Source: Firmicutes bacterium HGW-Firmicutes-1 (GTDB taxonomy: Bacteria > Bacillota > Clostridia > Lachnospirales > Vallitaleaceae). Taken from it: 64,000 nucleotides of DNA. The DNA is taken from positions 248,001 to 312,000 of the forward strand of contig PHAG01000002.1 in the NCBI GenBank assembly GCA_002841625.1, written 5' to 3'. Positions 7,549 through 16,073 of this stretch are shown piece after piece. The translations under genes and the position numbers were made by a program. How positions within the stretch are numbered: the stretch's first letter is position 1; each line of letters starts with the position of its first letter. Under the pieces are notes generated by a model. It ran no database searches and had not been told where the DNA came from. It was given only the letters and a program-made list of their open reading frames with translations.

Positions 7549-8331
7549 ATGAAGGATTATGAGTGGTTTAAGACTGAAGTTTTTAAACTTTCAAGTATTG
7601 ATTTAAACGCTTATAAGGAAAGACAAATGAAGCGTAGAATTGATTCTTTAATAGCAAAGAATGGCTATAATAGTTATGAAACTTATGCCGTAGCACTTAA
7701 AGATGACAAGGAAAAATATGAAGAATTTATTAATTATTTAACCATAAACGTTTCGGAATTTTTTAGAAATACGTCGCAATGGGATGTTCTTGAGAAAGAA
7801 GTTTTTCCATATTTATTTGAGAGGTTTTCTAAGGATGTAAATATATGGAGTGCAGCTTGCTCTACGGGAGATGAACCCTATTCTTTAGCAATGGTACTAA
7901 GTAAGTTTTTACCATTAAATAAAATTAATATTTTAGCGACTGACATTGATAGACAAATATTAGCTAAGGCTCAAATGGGCTTATATAATGATAAAAGCGT
8001 AATTGGTGTTCCAAAAGATTTTAAAAGCAAATATTTTCAAGAAGTTGGTAAGTCCTTTAAGGTTTCCGACGAAATTAAGAAAACAATTAATTTTAAACAG
8101 CATAATATGCTAAAGGATGCTTATCCTAGAAACTTAGATTTAATTGTATGTAGAAATGTCTTAATTTATTTTACTGAAGAGGCAAAGGATGAAATTTATA
8201 TTAAATTCAATCAAGCATTGAAGAAAGAGGGCATATTATTTGTTGGTAGTACAGAACAAATTATACAGCCTCAAAAATATGGTTTTGAAGCTATTAGATC
8301 ATTTTTCTATAAAAAGGTAAGTGATTTATAA
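7549..8331 (+). CDS. cheR: CheR-type chemoreceptor glutamate methyltransferase
   Basis: Methylates glutamates on chemoreceptors using S-adenosylmethionine, for adaptation in chemotaxis. The 260-residue product has the N-terminal CheR helical domain (YKERQMKRRIDSLIAKNG), then NVSEFFRNTSQWDVL, the SAM-binding AACSTGDEPYSLAMVL, ILATDIDRQILAKAQ and LDLIVCRNVLIYF. Motif order and length are normal. A TTG sits at 7546, but ATG 7549 is better placed, 8 bases after GGAGGA. No other che gene is adjacent, so it is an orphan copy; a chemoreceptor is encoded at the far end of the window. Its 3' end overlaps the convergent exonuclease gene by 6 bases. Confidence 0.92.
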   Translation: MKDYEWFKTEVFKLSSIDLNAYKERQMKRRIDSLIAKNGYNSYETYAVALKDDKEKYEEFINYLTINVSEFFRNTSQWDVLEKEVFPYLFERFSKDVNIWSAACSTGDEPYSLAMVLSKFLPLNKINILATDIDRQILAKAQMGLYNDKSVIGVPKDFKSKYFQEVGKSFKVSDEIKKTINFKQHNMLKDAYPRNLDLIVCRNVLIYFTEEAKDEIYIKFNQALKKEGILFVGSTEQIIQPQKYGFEAIRSFFYKKVSDL

Positions 8332-9405
8332 GCTTGAGAGTATTTGCGAAAATAATTGACTAAAGTAGTGATTGTCTTTTAATAGATCTTCGGTTAACTC
8401 TACATAATGGAGTGAATCCTTAAGATTGTATTTATATGTAGTTAATGTTGTAGTTGAGCTTTTTATAAGGGGTATGAATGTACCTCTTTTTTTTATGTAG
8501 CAATTAAGTTTAGTAGCTTTTTTCCGATGTTCTTTATCAACGAATTGACCAATTGAGCGATGAACAGCCATGTCCTCAAGAGGTAGGTAGTAATAACTTT
8601 GATAATCTGGAAAATAGAAATACAATGTATCAAGATGAATAGGTATGAATATACATATCTCTTCTTGAGCGATTTCTATGGTGTAAGGATTTAAGCGAAT
8701 GGTTGTCTTAAAGTTTGAATGATAAGGAATACTCAATTTGAGTATTCCTTCTTGAATATCAATAAATAGTGCATCCGTAGAAAATGTTTTAGTTGTAGCA
8801 TTTCTAAAAAACAAGATTTGATCATATGCATTGATAATATAGTACAAGCCCAATAAATCCTCTTCATTATGTAGCAATATGAGTTCTTGTAAATGAGGCA
8901 TTTGATTCTTTATATAATCGAAATAGATATTGATAAGTGTTCCACCAGTATTTATATCACGTCTATGAAAGCCAAAGGCTTTTTCTACTGTTTTAAGCTT
9001 TAGATTTTCGAGGTTTAAGTATGTATGAAGAGGTTTCAGTTCATGATATAAATCAATTTGCTTAACTTCATTTATTTGAGAGGATATTTTATACATTTCA
9101 AGTCTTTTTTTAATAAAAGGTATATCAAAGGATGAACCATTATAATTGATAATAGTATATTCTGCAGTAAGCATTTTTGAAAATCTATATAACAATTCAA
9201 ACTCATCTGCTTCCTTTTCGCATAACCATTGAGTAAGCTTTAATTGATGAGCTTCTACGCTAATGAATCCAATCAGATAAATTTGATTTTTAGTTGAAGA
9301 AAAGCCAGTTGTTTCAATATCTAACAAAAGAAATTTTGAAGGATCGTTGGTGATTTTTTCTAGTAATAATAAATCATGAGCGATATTTTTTTCGATTATT
9401 TGCAT
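8326..9405 (-). CDS. YprB-like RNase H-fold exonuclease
   Basis: A 359-residue protein with an RNase_H_2/YprB DnaQ-like fold. The DEDD-type acidic residues are visible: LLDIETTGF near residue 30, INYNGSSFDIPFIKKR near residue 95 and HNEEDLLGLYYIINA near residue 190. The following about 170 residues resemble the tail of B. subtilis YprB and have no clear motif. Such proteins are predicted 3'-5' exonucleases acting on DNA or RNA; the substrate is unproven. It is transcribed alone on the minus strand, convergent with cheR. A GGAGGATC ribosome site precedes the ATG at 9405. Confidence 0.8.
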   Translation of the reverse strand: MQIIEKNIAHDLLLLEKITNDPSKFLLLDIETTGFSSTKNQIYLIGFISVEAHQLKLTQWLCEKEADEFELLYRFSKMLTAEYTIINYNGSSFDIPFIKKRLEMYKISSQINEVKQIDLYHELKPLHTYLNLENLKLKTVEKAFGFHRRDINTGGTLINIYFDYIKNQMPHLQELILLHNEEDLLGLYYIINAYDQILFFRNATTKTFSTDALFIDIQEGILKLSIPYHSNFKTTIRLNPYTIEIAQEEICIFIPIHLDTLYFYFPDYQSYYYLPLEDMAVHRSIGQFVDKEHRKKATKLNCYIKKRGTFIPLIKSSTTTLTTYKYNLKDSLHYVELTEDLLKDNHYFSQLFSQILSSL

Positions 9406-9547
9406 ATATTGATCCTCCTTAAAGTTAGTTTGAAATTCAGTCTACTATTTAACAATTATAATACCATATATATTTTAATAGAGGAAGCCTATGTTATATT
9501 TAGGAGATTTAGTATAAGTAGCATAGAAAAACGGCAAAATGATATTG

Positions 9548-9673
9548 GGCAGATATGTAATGAATATATAAATCAGCGCAACCGATTTTCTGTTTCTTAT
9601 AAACGGTTTACATGGGCAATTGGAAAAGCGGCAGATATGTAATGAATATATAAATCAGCGCAGCCGATTTTCT
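9548..9673. repeat. Tandem 82-bp intergenic duplication related to the 1419-1680 array
   Basis: A 44-base block starting GGCAGATATGTAATGAATAT and ending CCGATTTTCT occurs at 9548-9591 and 9630-9673, with one mismatch (CAACCG / CAGCCG) and an offset of 82. Between them is GCAATTGGAAAAGCGGCAG, nearly the same as GCAATTGGAAAAGTGGCAGG in the first array. The gap 9406-9746 holds this array; I found no gene in it. Confidence 0.85.
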
Positions 9674-9746
9674 TATAATGTATTAACAGTATTGAAAGGT
9701 TATGGTATAGTAATAGAATATATAAGACTCTTAAAAGGAGATAATT

Positions 9747-10325
9747 ATGGCAAAACTATTTTTTAAATATGGTACTGTTTTTTCAGCTAAGTCTCTTAAT
9801 TTAATTGCAACAGCACATAATTACGAGACACAAGGTAAGAAAGTGCTTTTATTAATCCCCAAAATAGATACAAGAAGCGAGGGGTTCATAACTACGCGTG
9901 CAGGATTTAAACTTGCAGCTGAGGCTATCGATACACATACTAATATTTTAGATGTTTTTAATGATCATTTGAAAAAGAAGGAAAGAATAGATTGCGTATT
10001 AGTTGATGAGAGTCAAATGTTTTCAATTGAGCACATTAATCAACTGCGAGAAATTGTAAGTGTTTTTAATACACCTGTAATATGTTATGGATTACGTGTA
10101 AGTTATACTTTGGAATTATTTGAAGCAAGTAAACGATTATTTGAACTTGCCGATAAGCTAGAGGAGATTAAGACAATTTGTTGGTATTGTAAGAATAAGG
10201 CAACTCATAATTTGAAACTAGTAGACAATCAACCGCAATATGAAGGGAATCCTATCGATATTGGGGGATTAGAGAAGTATGTTCCGGTTTGTTATGAATG
10301 TTATATAAAACCACCATTAAACTAG
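9747..10325 (+). CDS. tdk: Thymidine kinase with divergent P-loop
   Basis: Type II thymidine kinase family (thymidine salvage), 192 residues, normal length. It keeps the family architecture: N-terminal MAKLFFKYGT, the DESQMF Walker-B-like site (D87, E88), ICYGLR lasso region, LADKLEEIKTIC, and zinc-binding cysteines C145, C148, C182 and C185. Two key sites differ from the usual sequence. The P-loop reads GTVFSAKS, with Ala14 where Gly (or sometimes Ser) precedes the lysine, and the usual DF after GLR is SY (residues 119-120). The frame is intact and the RBS AAAAGGAG is good, so it is expressed, but activity may be altered. It stands alone between a repeat array and a small membrane protein gene. 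Confidence 0.85.
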   Translation: MAKLFFKYGTVFSAKSLNLIATAHNYETQGKKVLLLIPKIDTRSEGFITTRAGFKLAAEAIDTHTNILDVFNDHLKKKERIDCVLVDESQMFSIEHINQLREIVSVFNTPVICYGLRVSYTLELFEASKRLFELADKLEEIKTICWYCKNKATHNLKLVDNQPQYEGNPIDIGGLEKYVPVCYECYIKPPLN

Positions 10326-10508
10326 AAAGGTTTTTACGAAGATAGCACACTATTTGCGTTGTTAGTTACATATATATTAATTTATAAATGACTCGCAGCG
10401 CTTTATATTTTGAAAAAGAAAAAAGACTGTTGATCCAGTCAATTTCAGCCTATTTTAAAACTTGTTATACATATAATAGAATAAGAACTATTTTCTAGGA
10501 CTGAGGTT

Positions 10509-10664
10509 ATGTTTTTTAAAAATAAATTATTGGGTATAGCTCTTTGTTCTTTAGCTGTAGGTATGGTTATTATTACCATTTTGCCTAAAGGTAGTTTAGG
10601 GATAATATTAGCATTGGTTACATTTGCGATTGGATTATATTTGGTGAAGCGGTGTTACTATTAA
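10509..10664 (+). CDS. Small hydrophobic membrane protein (51 aa)
   Basis: A short frame from ATG 10509 to TAA 10662-10664 encodes a 51-residue protein with a basic N terminus (MFFKNK) and two hydrophobic stretches (LLGIALCSLAVGMVIITIL and LGIILALVTFAIGLYLV) separated by PKGS, ending KRCYY. This is the pattern of a two-pass inner-membrane microprotein with Lys/Arg at both ends. A GAGG sequence lies just before the ATG. I do not recognise a named family. It is separate from tdk and is followed by a degraded repeat copy. Coding is likely but not proven. Confidence 0.6.
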   Translation: MFFKNKLLGIALCSLAVGMVIITILPKGSLGIILALVTFAIGLYLVKRCYY

Positions 10665-10667
10665 AAC

Positions 10668-10785
10668 AAGTTTTTCCAATTGCGTATGCACAACGTTCTT
10701 AATAAAGAACAAAGCGCTTGTCAGCGCGTCACATAATAATTTATGCTATGTTCTATGCTTCGTGGAAAGTAGAACTTTCCTACTG
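10668..10785 (-). repeat. Degraded inverted copy of the intergenic repeat family
   Basis: Read on the minus strand, the region contains GCATACGCAATTGGAAAAA and AGTAGGAAAGTTCTAC, which match CATATGCAATTGGAAAAG and CTAGGAAAGTTCTAC of the 1504-1546 unit, but in a rearranged order. The similarity is visible by eye over short blocks only. The rest of the gap between the small protein and rpmB holds only the rpmB terminator. Confidence 0.4.
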
Positions 10786-10791
10786 GACAAG

Positions 10792-10817
10792 AAAATCCCC
10801 TAATTATAGGGGATTTG
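10792..10817 (-). terminator. Terminator of rpmB
   Basis: A 9-bp perfect stem (AAATCCCCT, 10793-10801, with AGGGGATTT, 10808-10816) lies 6 bases past the rpmB stop. The T-run on the minus strand is short (ATTTTCTT). Confidence 0.65.
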
Positions 10818-10822
10818 TTGTT

Positions 10823-11011
10823 TTATTGTGCACGTTGAACTTTTCCTGCACGTAAGCAGCTAGCACAAACTTTGATTTTCTTTGACTGTCCGTTAACAAC
10901 AGCTTTTACATTTCTAATATTCGGTTTCCATAGCTTGTTAGATCTATTATGAGCATGGCTGACTTGAATACCAAAGTGAACTCCCTTATCACAAACTGAA
11001 CACTTAGCCAA
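10823..11011 (-). CDS. rpmB: Ribosomal protein bL28
   Basis: Large-subunit ribosomal protein, 62 residues, a normal length. The N terminus MAKCSVCDKGVHFGIQVSHA and the central NRSNKLWKPNIRNVKAV are diagnostic. It is the zinc-binding C+ form: cysteines at residues 4, 7 (CSVC) and near the C terminus in VCASCLRAGKV. It is divergently transcribed from the Asp23/YloV pair, the same arrangement as rpmB-yloU-yloV in Bacillus. AAGGAGGTGCC is the RBS. Its leader contains an inverted repeat around 11046-11071 (ATTGTATG with CATACAAT). Confidence 0.97.
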   Translation of the reverse strand: MAKCSVCDKGVHFGIQVSHAHNRSNKLWKPNIRNVKAVVNGQSKKIKVCASCLRAGKVQRAQ

Positions 11012-11168
11012 AATGGCACCTCCTTAGGATACAATATTTGAAGATTGTATGTGGTTATTACCATACAATACAATATTTTATAATTCTCCGCAACAAAACA
11101 ATTCTAACAAAAAACCGCCAATAAAGCAAGTACAAATTTTAAGATTTCTAAAAAAAGTAAAAAGTGTT

Positions 11169-11196
11169 TTGAATATTGAGGAAAGAATGATATAAT
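11169..11196 (+). promoter_or_regulatory. Candidate sigma-A promoter for the Asp23-yloV unit
   Basis: TTGAAT (11169-11174), a 16-base spacer, TATAAT (11191-11196), located 93 bases before the Asp23-family gene. It is divergent from rpmB. Confidence 0.6.
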
Positions 11197-11288
11197 AATA
11201 GCTGAATTAATAATCTTGTTATAGGGTAAAGTCCATAGATAGAGTCTTTAAGGATATTATAAATGCATTAAAAATAGGAGGCTTATAC

Positions 11289-11645
11289 ATGGTAGGTAGA
11301 ATAAGTAATGAAATTGGAGACATCCTTATAGAAAAGGAAGTAATAGCCAAGGTTGCAGGCCTATCTGCAATGGAATGTTATGGTATTGTTGGAATGGCTA
11401 TGATTAATGTTACCAGTGGCATAGCTAAACTATTAAAGAGAGAAAGCCTAACAAAAGGCATAGCAGTTACATTTGAAGAAAATATTATTAATATTGATTT
11501 GCATATTATTGTGGAATACGGTGTGAACATCACTGCTGTTACTGATACTTTAATTTGCACTGTTCAATATAAAGTTGAGAAATTTTCTGGGATGAAAGTG
11601 GGAAAAATAAATATATATGTTGAGGGTGTACGAGTAGATGAATAG
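11289..11645 (+). CDS. Asp23/Gls24 family envelope-stress protein (YloU-like)
   Basis: A 118-residue protein of the Asp23/Gls24 (DUF322) family. The conserved pattern is visible: GDILIEKEVIAKVAGLSAMECYG at the N terminus, GIAVTFEENIINIDLHIIVEYG in the middle and VGKINIYVEGVRVD at the end. Family members are cytoplasmic, often membrane-associated, and linked to cell-envelope or alkaline stress; the biochemical role is unclear. It lies 35 bases before the FakA/YloV gene, the same pairing as yloU-yloV in B. subtilis. A paralogue is encoded at 21475. RBS ATAGGAGG is strong. Confidence 0.9.
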   Translation: MVGRISNEIGDILIEKEVIAKVAGLSAMECYGIVGMAMINVTSGIAKLLKRESLTKGIAVTFEENIINIDLHIIVEYGVNITAVTDTLICTVQYKVEKFSGMKVGKINIYVEGVRVDE

Positions 11646-11680
11646 CTTGGTACTATAGTATATATTAAGGAGGCAGACCA

Positions 11681-13336
11681 GTGGCATTAGAAAGTATAGA
11701 CTCAAAAATGCTTAAAAATATGTTTATTGCTGGGGCAAAATATTTAGAATCCAAAAAGAAATATGTTGATGAGCTCAATGTTTTTCCTGTTCCCGATGGA
11801 GATACTGGAACGAATATGACACTAACCATCCTAGCAGCAGCAAAAGAAGTACAAAGCGTTGATGAAAATAGTATGGCACAAGTTGCTAAGGCGATTTCAA
11901 GTGGTTCATTAAGAGGCGCCAGAGGTAATTCAGGTGTTATTTTATCACAATTATTTAGAGGATTTGCAAAAGAGATTGGTGAATATGAGCAATTAGATAC
12001 AATGATTATTGCAAATGCTTTTCAAAAAGGTACAGATACAGCGTATAAAGCAGTAATGAAGCCAAAGGAAGGTACGATTTTAACTGTTGCTAGAGCGATA
12101 GCGGATAAAGCATCTCAAATGTCAGAAGATACAGATGATATTTTATTCGTGTTAAAAGAGACATTAAATCATGCAGAAGCTGTTTTAGCAAAAACACCTG
12201 ACATGCTTCCAGTATTAAAAGAAGCAGGTGTAGTAGACGCTGGAGGACAAGGCTTAATCTATGTACTGTATGGCGCATACTTGGCACTTCAAAACAATGG
12301 GGAACTGACCTTTGAAATTGAAGAAACAGTTGAAAATGAAGTGAATTTAATTAGACAACATGTATCAGCTGATATTGAATTTGGTTATTGTACTGAGTTT
12401 ATTATAAATGTTCATCCAAGTAAGGTGAATGATAGTGAACAGGAAGCATTAGATATTCGTGATTATTTAGAAACCATAGGTGACTCTATAGTTGCGGTTG
12501 CAGATGAAGATATCATAAAAATACATGTGCACACAAATGATCCAGGAAAAGCCTTACAACAAGGTTTAACACTTGGGGAATTGATGAACATTAAAATCGA
12601 TAATATGAGAGAACAACACTCAAACATTATTTTTGAAAAATCAGAAGTAGAACAAATACCTAAGCAGACAGAAAAAAAAGAAACCGGCTTTGTAGCAGTA
12701 TCAATTGGTTCAGGTTTAAGCAAAATTTTTTCTAGTCTTGGTGCAGATTATATTGTTGAAGGTGGACAGACAATGAATCCAAGCACAGAAGATATACTGA
12801 ATGCAATTGAAAAGGTTAATGCAGCGCATGTGTTTATTTTACCAAACAATAAAAACATCATTTTAGCAGCTATGCAAGCAAAAGATCTAGTAGAAAACAA
12901 AATAATTCATGTCATTCCGTCTAAATCAATACCACAAGGAATAACAGCAATGATTAATTATACCCAAGGAATTTCTCCTGATGAAAACGAGAAAGTCATG
13001 ACAGAGCATTTAAGTGACGTCTCAACGGGTCAACTTACCTACGCTGTTAGAGATACAAGTATCAATGATCAAACGATTCAACAAGGAGATATTTTGGGCA
13101 TTGGAAACGATGAAATACTTGTTGTTGAAAAGGATATTGAACAATGTGCAAAGGCTTTAATCCATCAGCTCATTAATGAAGACAGTGGACTTGTAACCAT
13201 ATATTATGGACAAGAAATTGAAGAAGAAAAAGCTAATAACTTGGCTACATATATTGAAGAGAATTATGAAGATTGTGAAGTAGAAGTACATTATGGTGGT
13301 CAACCACTGTATTATTATCTTTTATCTATAGAATAG
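11681..13336 (+). CDS. yloV: DAK-phosphatase domain protein, FakA/YloV-like kinase
   Basis: A 551-residue protein of the YloV/FakA family. The N-terminal DhaL (Dak2) ATP-binding domain has the hallmark VFPVPDGDTGTNMTLT near residue 35 and SLRGARGNSGVILSQLFRG near residue 75. The middle and C-terminal DegV-like and Dak-phosphatase domains follow. In Staphylococcus FakA phosphorylates fatty acids held by FakB carriers, feeding exogenous fatty acids into phospholipid; the same role is likely here, but the FakB partner is not in the window. The start is GTG 11681, 6 bases after AAGGAGG. It is translated with the Asp23 gene, and a strong terminator follows. Confidence 0.9.
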   Translation: MALESIDSKMLKNMFIAGAKYLESKKKYVDELNVFPVPDGDTGTNMTLTILAAAKEVQSVDENSMAQVAKAISSGSLRGARGNSGVILSQLFRGFAKEIGEYEQLDTMIIANAFQKGTDTAYKAVMKPKEGTILTVARAIADKASQMSEDTDDILFVLKETLNHAEAVLAKTPDMLPVLKEAGVVDAGGQGLIYVLYGAYLALQNNGELTFEIEETVENEVNLIRQHVSADIEFGYCTEFIINVHPSKVNDSEQEALDIRDYLETIGDSIVAVADEDIIKIHVHTNDPGKALQQGLTLGELMNIKIDNMREQHSNIIFEKSEVEQIPKQTEKKETGFVAVSIGSGLSKIFSSLGADYIVEGGQTMNPSTEDILNAIEKVNAAHVFILPNNKNIILAAMQAKDLVENKIIHVIPSKSIPQGITAMINYTQGISPDENEKVMTEHLSDVSTGQLTYAVRDTSINDQTIQQGDILGIGNDEILVVEKDIEQCAKALIHQLINEDSGLVTIYYGQEIEEEKANNLATYIEENYEDCEVEVHYGGQPLYYYLLSIE

Positions 13337-13345
13337 ATAATGGGG

Positions 13346-13376
13346 GGCTGTGTAAAACATTACACAGCCTTCTTTA
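13346..13376 (+). terminator. Rho-independent terminator after yloV
   Basis: A perfect 10-bp stem, GGCTGTGTAA (13346-13355) with TTACACAGCC (13360-13369), loop AACA, then TTCTTTAT. Confidence 0.88.
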
Positions 13377-13473
13377 TAAGAATAGATCAAAGTGTTTGAT
13401 CGAATCAAAGGGATATTATGCGTTGTAAAGAGATAAATTCTAAAAAGGTTAGATAAAAAAGGAGGTGAGAGCT

Positions 13474-15531
13474 TTGAATATTTCAAGCCCTATTACCAAT
13501 ATAAAGGGTATAGGTGAAAAAACAGCGAAAGCTTTAGAAAAAATAAATATTTATACAATTGAAGATCTAATTCGTTATTATCCAAGAGATTATGAACAAA
13601 AGATAGATTTGAAAAAAATCTCAGAAATGAACTTCAATGAAGTTAATCTTGTTGAAGGTGAAGTTTGTGAGATGCCTCAAAATATCAGGAAGAAAAACCT
13701 GATCATTACAAAGATGAAAGTGAAAGATGAAACAGGACAAATTTATGTTACATGGTTTAAACAACCTTATATGAAAAACAAGTTTAACCTTTATGAAAAA
13801 GTAGTATTAAAAGGTAAGGTCACATTAAAATATGGTCAAATACAAATGGAATCACCAAAGGTTATTAGAAAAGATGAATTGATTCTTCAAAGCTCTCAGC
13901 AGTTGTTTCCAATCTATCCTTTAATAAAGGAACTTTCTCTAAGGAGCTTGACTGATTTTATCAATGAAGGGTTAAACTACACAAAGGGACAATTGAAAGA
14001 TTTTCTCCCAAGTGAAATAAAAGAACAATATATGCTTTGTGAATATAATTATGCACTTTCTCAAATTCATAATCCTGAAGATGAACATGCTCTTGAAATG
14101 GCAAAAAAAAGATTGATATTTGATGAATTTCTATATTTTCAGTTAGGACTTTTGATGATAAAAAACGAGTGTTTTGTCATGGAGAACCAATTTGATTTTA
14201 AGCAAGTAAACTTGGTAAGTCATTTTTTAACGCTAATTCCATTTGAATTGACTACGGCGCAAATCAAAGTTTGGAAAGAAATAAAAAATGATTTACAAGG
14301 TGAGCGAACAATGAATCGTTTGGTACAGGGCGATGTTGGTTCCGGAAAAACAATTGTTGCAGTTTTGGCTTTATTATTTGCAGTAGAAAATGGTTATCAG
14401 GGGACGATGATGGCGCCTACTGAGGTATTGGCTAAACAGCATTATAAATCCTTATTAGGCCTACTTGAGCCGTTAGGTATTAAGGTTGGTTTACTTGTTG
14501 GTTCAATGACTAAAAAACAAAAACAAGAAATATCGGCAGAAATAGAAGATGGTACTATTCAAATTATCATTGGAACCCATGCAATTATTCAAGATCCGAT
14601 TAAGTTTCATAATTTGTCGTTGGTTATTACAGATGAACAACATCGATTTGGAGTAAAGCAAAGAGAAAAGTTAGCAGGAAAAGGTCATCATCCACATGTT
14701 TTAGTCATGAGTGCAACACCAATACCTAGAACCTTAGCCTTAATTGTTTATGGGGATTTGGATGTTTCTATTATTGATGAGCTTCCGCCAGGTAGACAAA
14801 TTATAAAAACCTATAGTGTGCAAAGTAGTTACCGAGAAAGGATTTATTCTTTTATAGAAAAAGAAATTGAAATAGGAAGACAATGCTATATTGTTTGCCC
14901 TGCAGTTGAAGAAAATGAAGAGATTGATTTAGAATCAGTTATTCAATATACAGACAAGTTGAAGATCGCACTACCATCTTCAATAAGAATAGCATTTTTA
15001 TATGGAAAAATGAAACCAAAAGAAAAAAATTCGATTATGGAAAGTTTTTCAGAAGGTGATATAGATGTTTTGGTATCTACAACAGTTATTGAAGTTGGAG
15101 TTAATGTACCCAATGCAACGATTATGGTAATTGAAAATGCAGAAAGATTTGGTTTAGCTGGGCTTCATCAGCTTCGTGGTAGAGTTGGAAGAGGTGTTCA
15201 TCAGTCACATTGTATACTAATTACTGATTCAAAAGCTGATATAACAAAGAAAAGAATGAAGGTACTAGAAAAGTATACAGATGGTTTTATCATTTCTGAA
15301 TATGATTTAAAGCTTAGAGGACCAGGAGATGCATTTGGAATTAAGCAACACGGGTTACCTGAATTTAAAATCGGTAGTATATTTGAAAATATGGATGTAT
15401 TAAAAGAAACCCATATTTTGGCAAAAAAAATAAATGAGGAAGACAAACATTTAACAAGTGAGAAGTATAAATGTTTAGGTGACTTGATTAATGCATCGTT
15501 AAGTCAAAGTATAGGGCAAATTTCGCTATAA
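13474..15531 (+). CDS. recG: ATP-dependent DNA helicase RecG
   Basis: Branch-migrating helicase that remodels stalled forks and Holliday junctions. The product is about 685 residues, normal for the family. It begins with the wedge/OB region (ITNIKGIGEKTAKALEKINI, with IEDLIRYYPRDYE). Helicase motifs follow in order: RLVQGDVGSGKTIVA (Walker A), MMAPTEVLAKQH, VITDEQHRFGVKQR (DEQH box), LVMSATPIPRTLAL, TTVIEVGVNVPNA and HQLRGRVGRG. The usual C-terminal RLKVLE-like segment appears as RMKVLEKYTDGF. A GTG at 13465 overlaps the AAGGAGG ribosome site, so TTG 13474, 8 bases after it, is the likelier start. It stands alone after the yloV terminator. Confidence 0.95.
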   Translation: MNISSPITNIKGIGEKTAKALEKINIYTIEDLIRYYPRDYEQKIDLKKISEMNFNEVNLVEGEVCEMPQNIRKKNLIITKMKVKDETGQIYVTWFKQPYMKNKFNLYEKVVLKGKVTLKYGQIQMESPKVIRKDELILQSSQQLFPIYPLIKELSLRSLTDFINEGLNYTKGQLKDFLPSEIKEQYMLCEYNYALSQIHNPEDEHALEMAKKRLIFDEFLYFQLGLLMIKNECFVMENQFDFKQVNLVSHFLTLIPFELTTAQIKVWKEIKNDLQGERTMNRLVQGDVGSGKTIVAVLALLFAVENGYQGTMMAPTEVLAKQHYKSLLGLLEPLGIKVGLLVGSMTKKQKQEISAEIEDGTIQIIIGTHAIIQDPIKFHNLSLVITDEQHRFGVKQREKLAGKGHHPHVLVMSATPIPRTLALIVYGDLDVSIIDELPPGRQIIKTYSVQSSYRERIYSFIEKEIEIGRQCYIVCPAVEENEEIDLESVIQYTDKLKIALPSSIRIAFLYGKMKPKEKNSIMESFSEGDIDVLVSTTVIEVGVNVPNATIMVIENAERFGLAGLHQLRGRVGRGVHQSHCILITDSKADITKKRMKVLEKYTDGFIISEYDLKLRGPGDAFGIKQHGLPEFKIGSIFENMDVLKETHILAKKINEEDKHLTSEKYKCLGDLINASLSQSIGQISL

Positions 15532-15570
15532 AAGAATTTATTTGAAGATCATATGACAACAATTTCTAGC

Positions 15571-15600
15571 GTATAACAATTCCTTTTGCATATAATATTA
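15571..15600 (+). promoter_or_regulatory. Candidate sigma-G promoter for the SASP gene
   Basis: GTATA (15571-15575) matches the sigma-G -35 consensus GHATR; an 18-base spacer leads to AATATTA (15594-15600), which differs from CATNHTA at one base. The position 60 bases before a spore protein gene fits forespore expression. Inferred by pattern only. Confidence 0.5.
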
Positions 15601-15660
15601 TCGTAACCTATTCGCTTACAATAAAACAAAAAGATTATAATTAAAAGGAGGAATAGTATT

Positions 15661-15873
15661 ATGGCAAGTAGAAATAGAAATGTTGTACCACAAGCAAGAG
15701 AAGCATTAGATAGATTCAAATATGAGGTAGCAAGTGAAATTGGAGTACCATTAAAACAAGGTTATAATGGCGACTTAACTTCTGCACAAAATGGATCTGT
15801 TGGTGGATATATGGTTAAGAAGTTAATTGAATCAGCAGAACAAAACATGGCAAATGGTAATACACTTAGATAA
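15661..15873 (+). CDS. Alpha/beta-type small acid-soluble spore protein
   Basis: A 70-residue DNA-coating protein of dormant spores that protects DNA and is degraded by the GPR protease at germination. The sequence shows the family layout: a basic start (MASRNRNVVPQA), the GPR cleavage region KYEVASEIGV near residues 20-29, and the conserved NGDLTSAQNGSVGGYMVKKL with glycines needed for the DNA-bound helix. AAAAGGAGG precedes the ATG. A candidate sigma-G promoter lies upstream and a terminator downstream, so it is monocistronic. Confidence 0.95.
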   Translation: MASRNRNVVPQAREALDRFKYEVASEIGVPLKQGYNGDLTSAQNGSVGGYMVKKLIESAEQNMANGNTLR

Positions 15874-15909
15874 TGTGAAAAATAAATGATATGAAAATTT
15901 ATAATTAAA

Positions 15910-15960
15910 AAGAGCTGTCTCAAAGTAGAAGAATAATCTATGGAGAGATAGTTCTTTTTT
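15910..15960 (+). terminator. Rho-independent terminator after the SASP gene
   Basis: A 12-bp stem with two G-U pairs (15910-15921 with 15945-15956) and a long loop, running into a T-tract of about 9 bases. Confidence 0.75.
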
Positions 15961-16002
15961 TATTGTAGCGATTTTGCTTTATTAATTTATTATTTGTAAA
16001 AT

Positions 16003-16031
16003 TCATGGATTCATAAAAACTTGCATATACT
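16003..16031 (+). promoter_or_regulatory. Candidate sigma-E promoter for the spoIIIA operon
   Basis: CATATACT (16024-16031) matches the sigma-E -10 consensus CATACAMT at seven of eight positions. TCATGGA (16003-16009) is a weak -35 match, with the right 14-base spacing. In B. subtilis spoIIIA is transcribed by sigma-E in the mother cell. Confidence 0.45.
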
Positions 16032-16073
16032 TTTATGAGGAAACATATATATGTCCTAGGAAGGTGGACAAGG

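Noticed and set aside
9376-9642. Open frame of 88 codons on the plus strand
   Set aside because: It overlaps the 5' end of the exonuclease gene and runs through the tandem repeat array; it has no good ribosome site and no family likeness.
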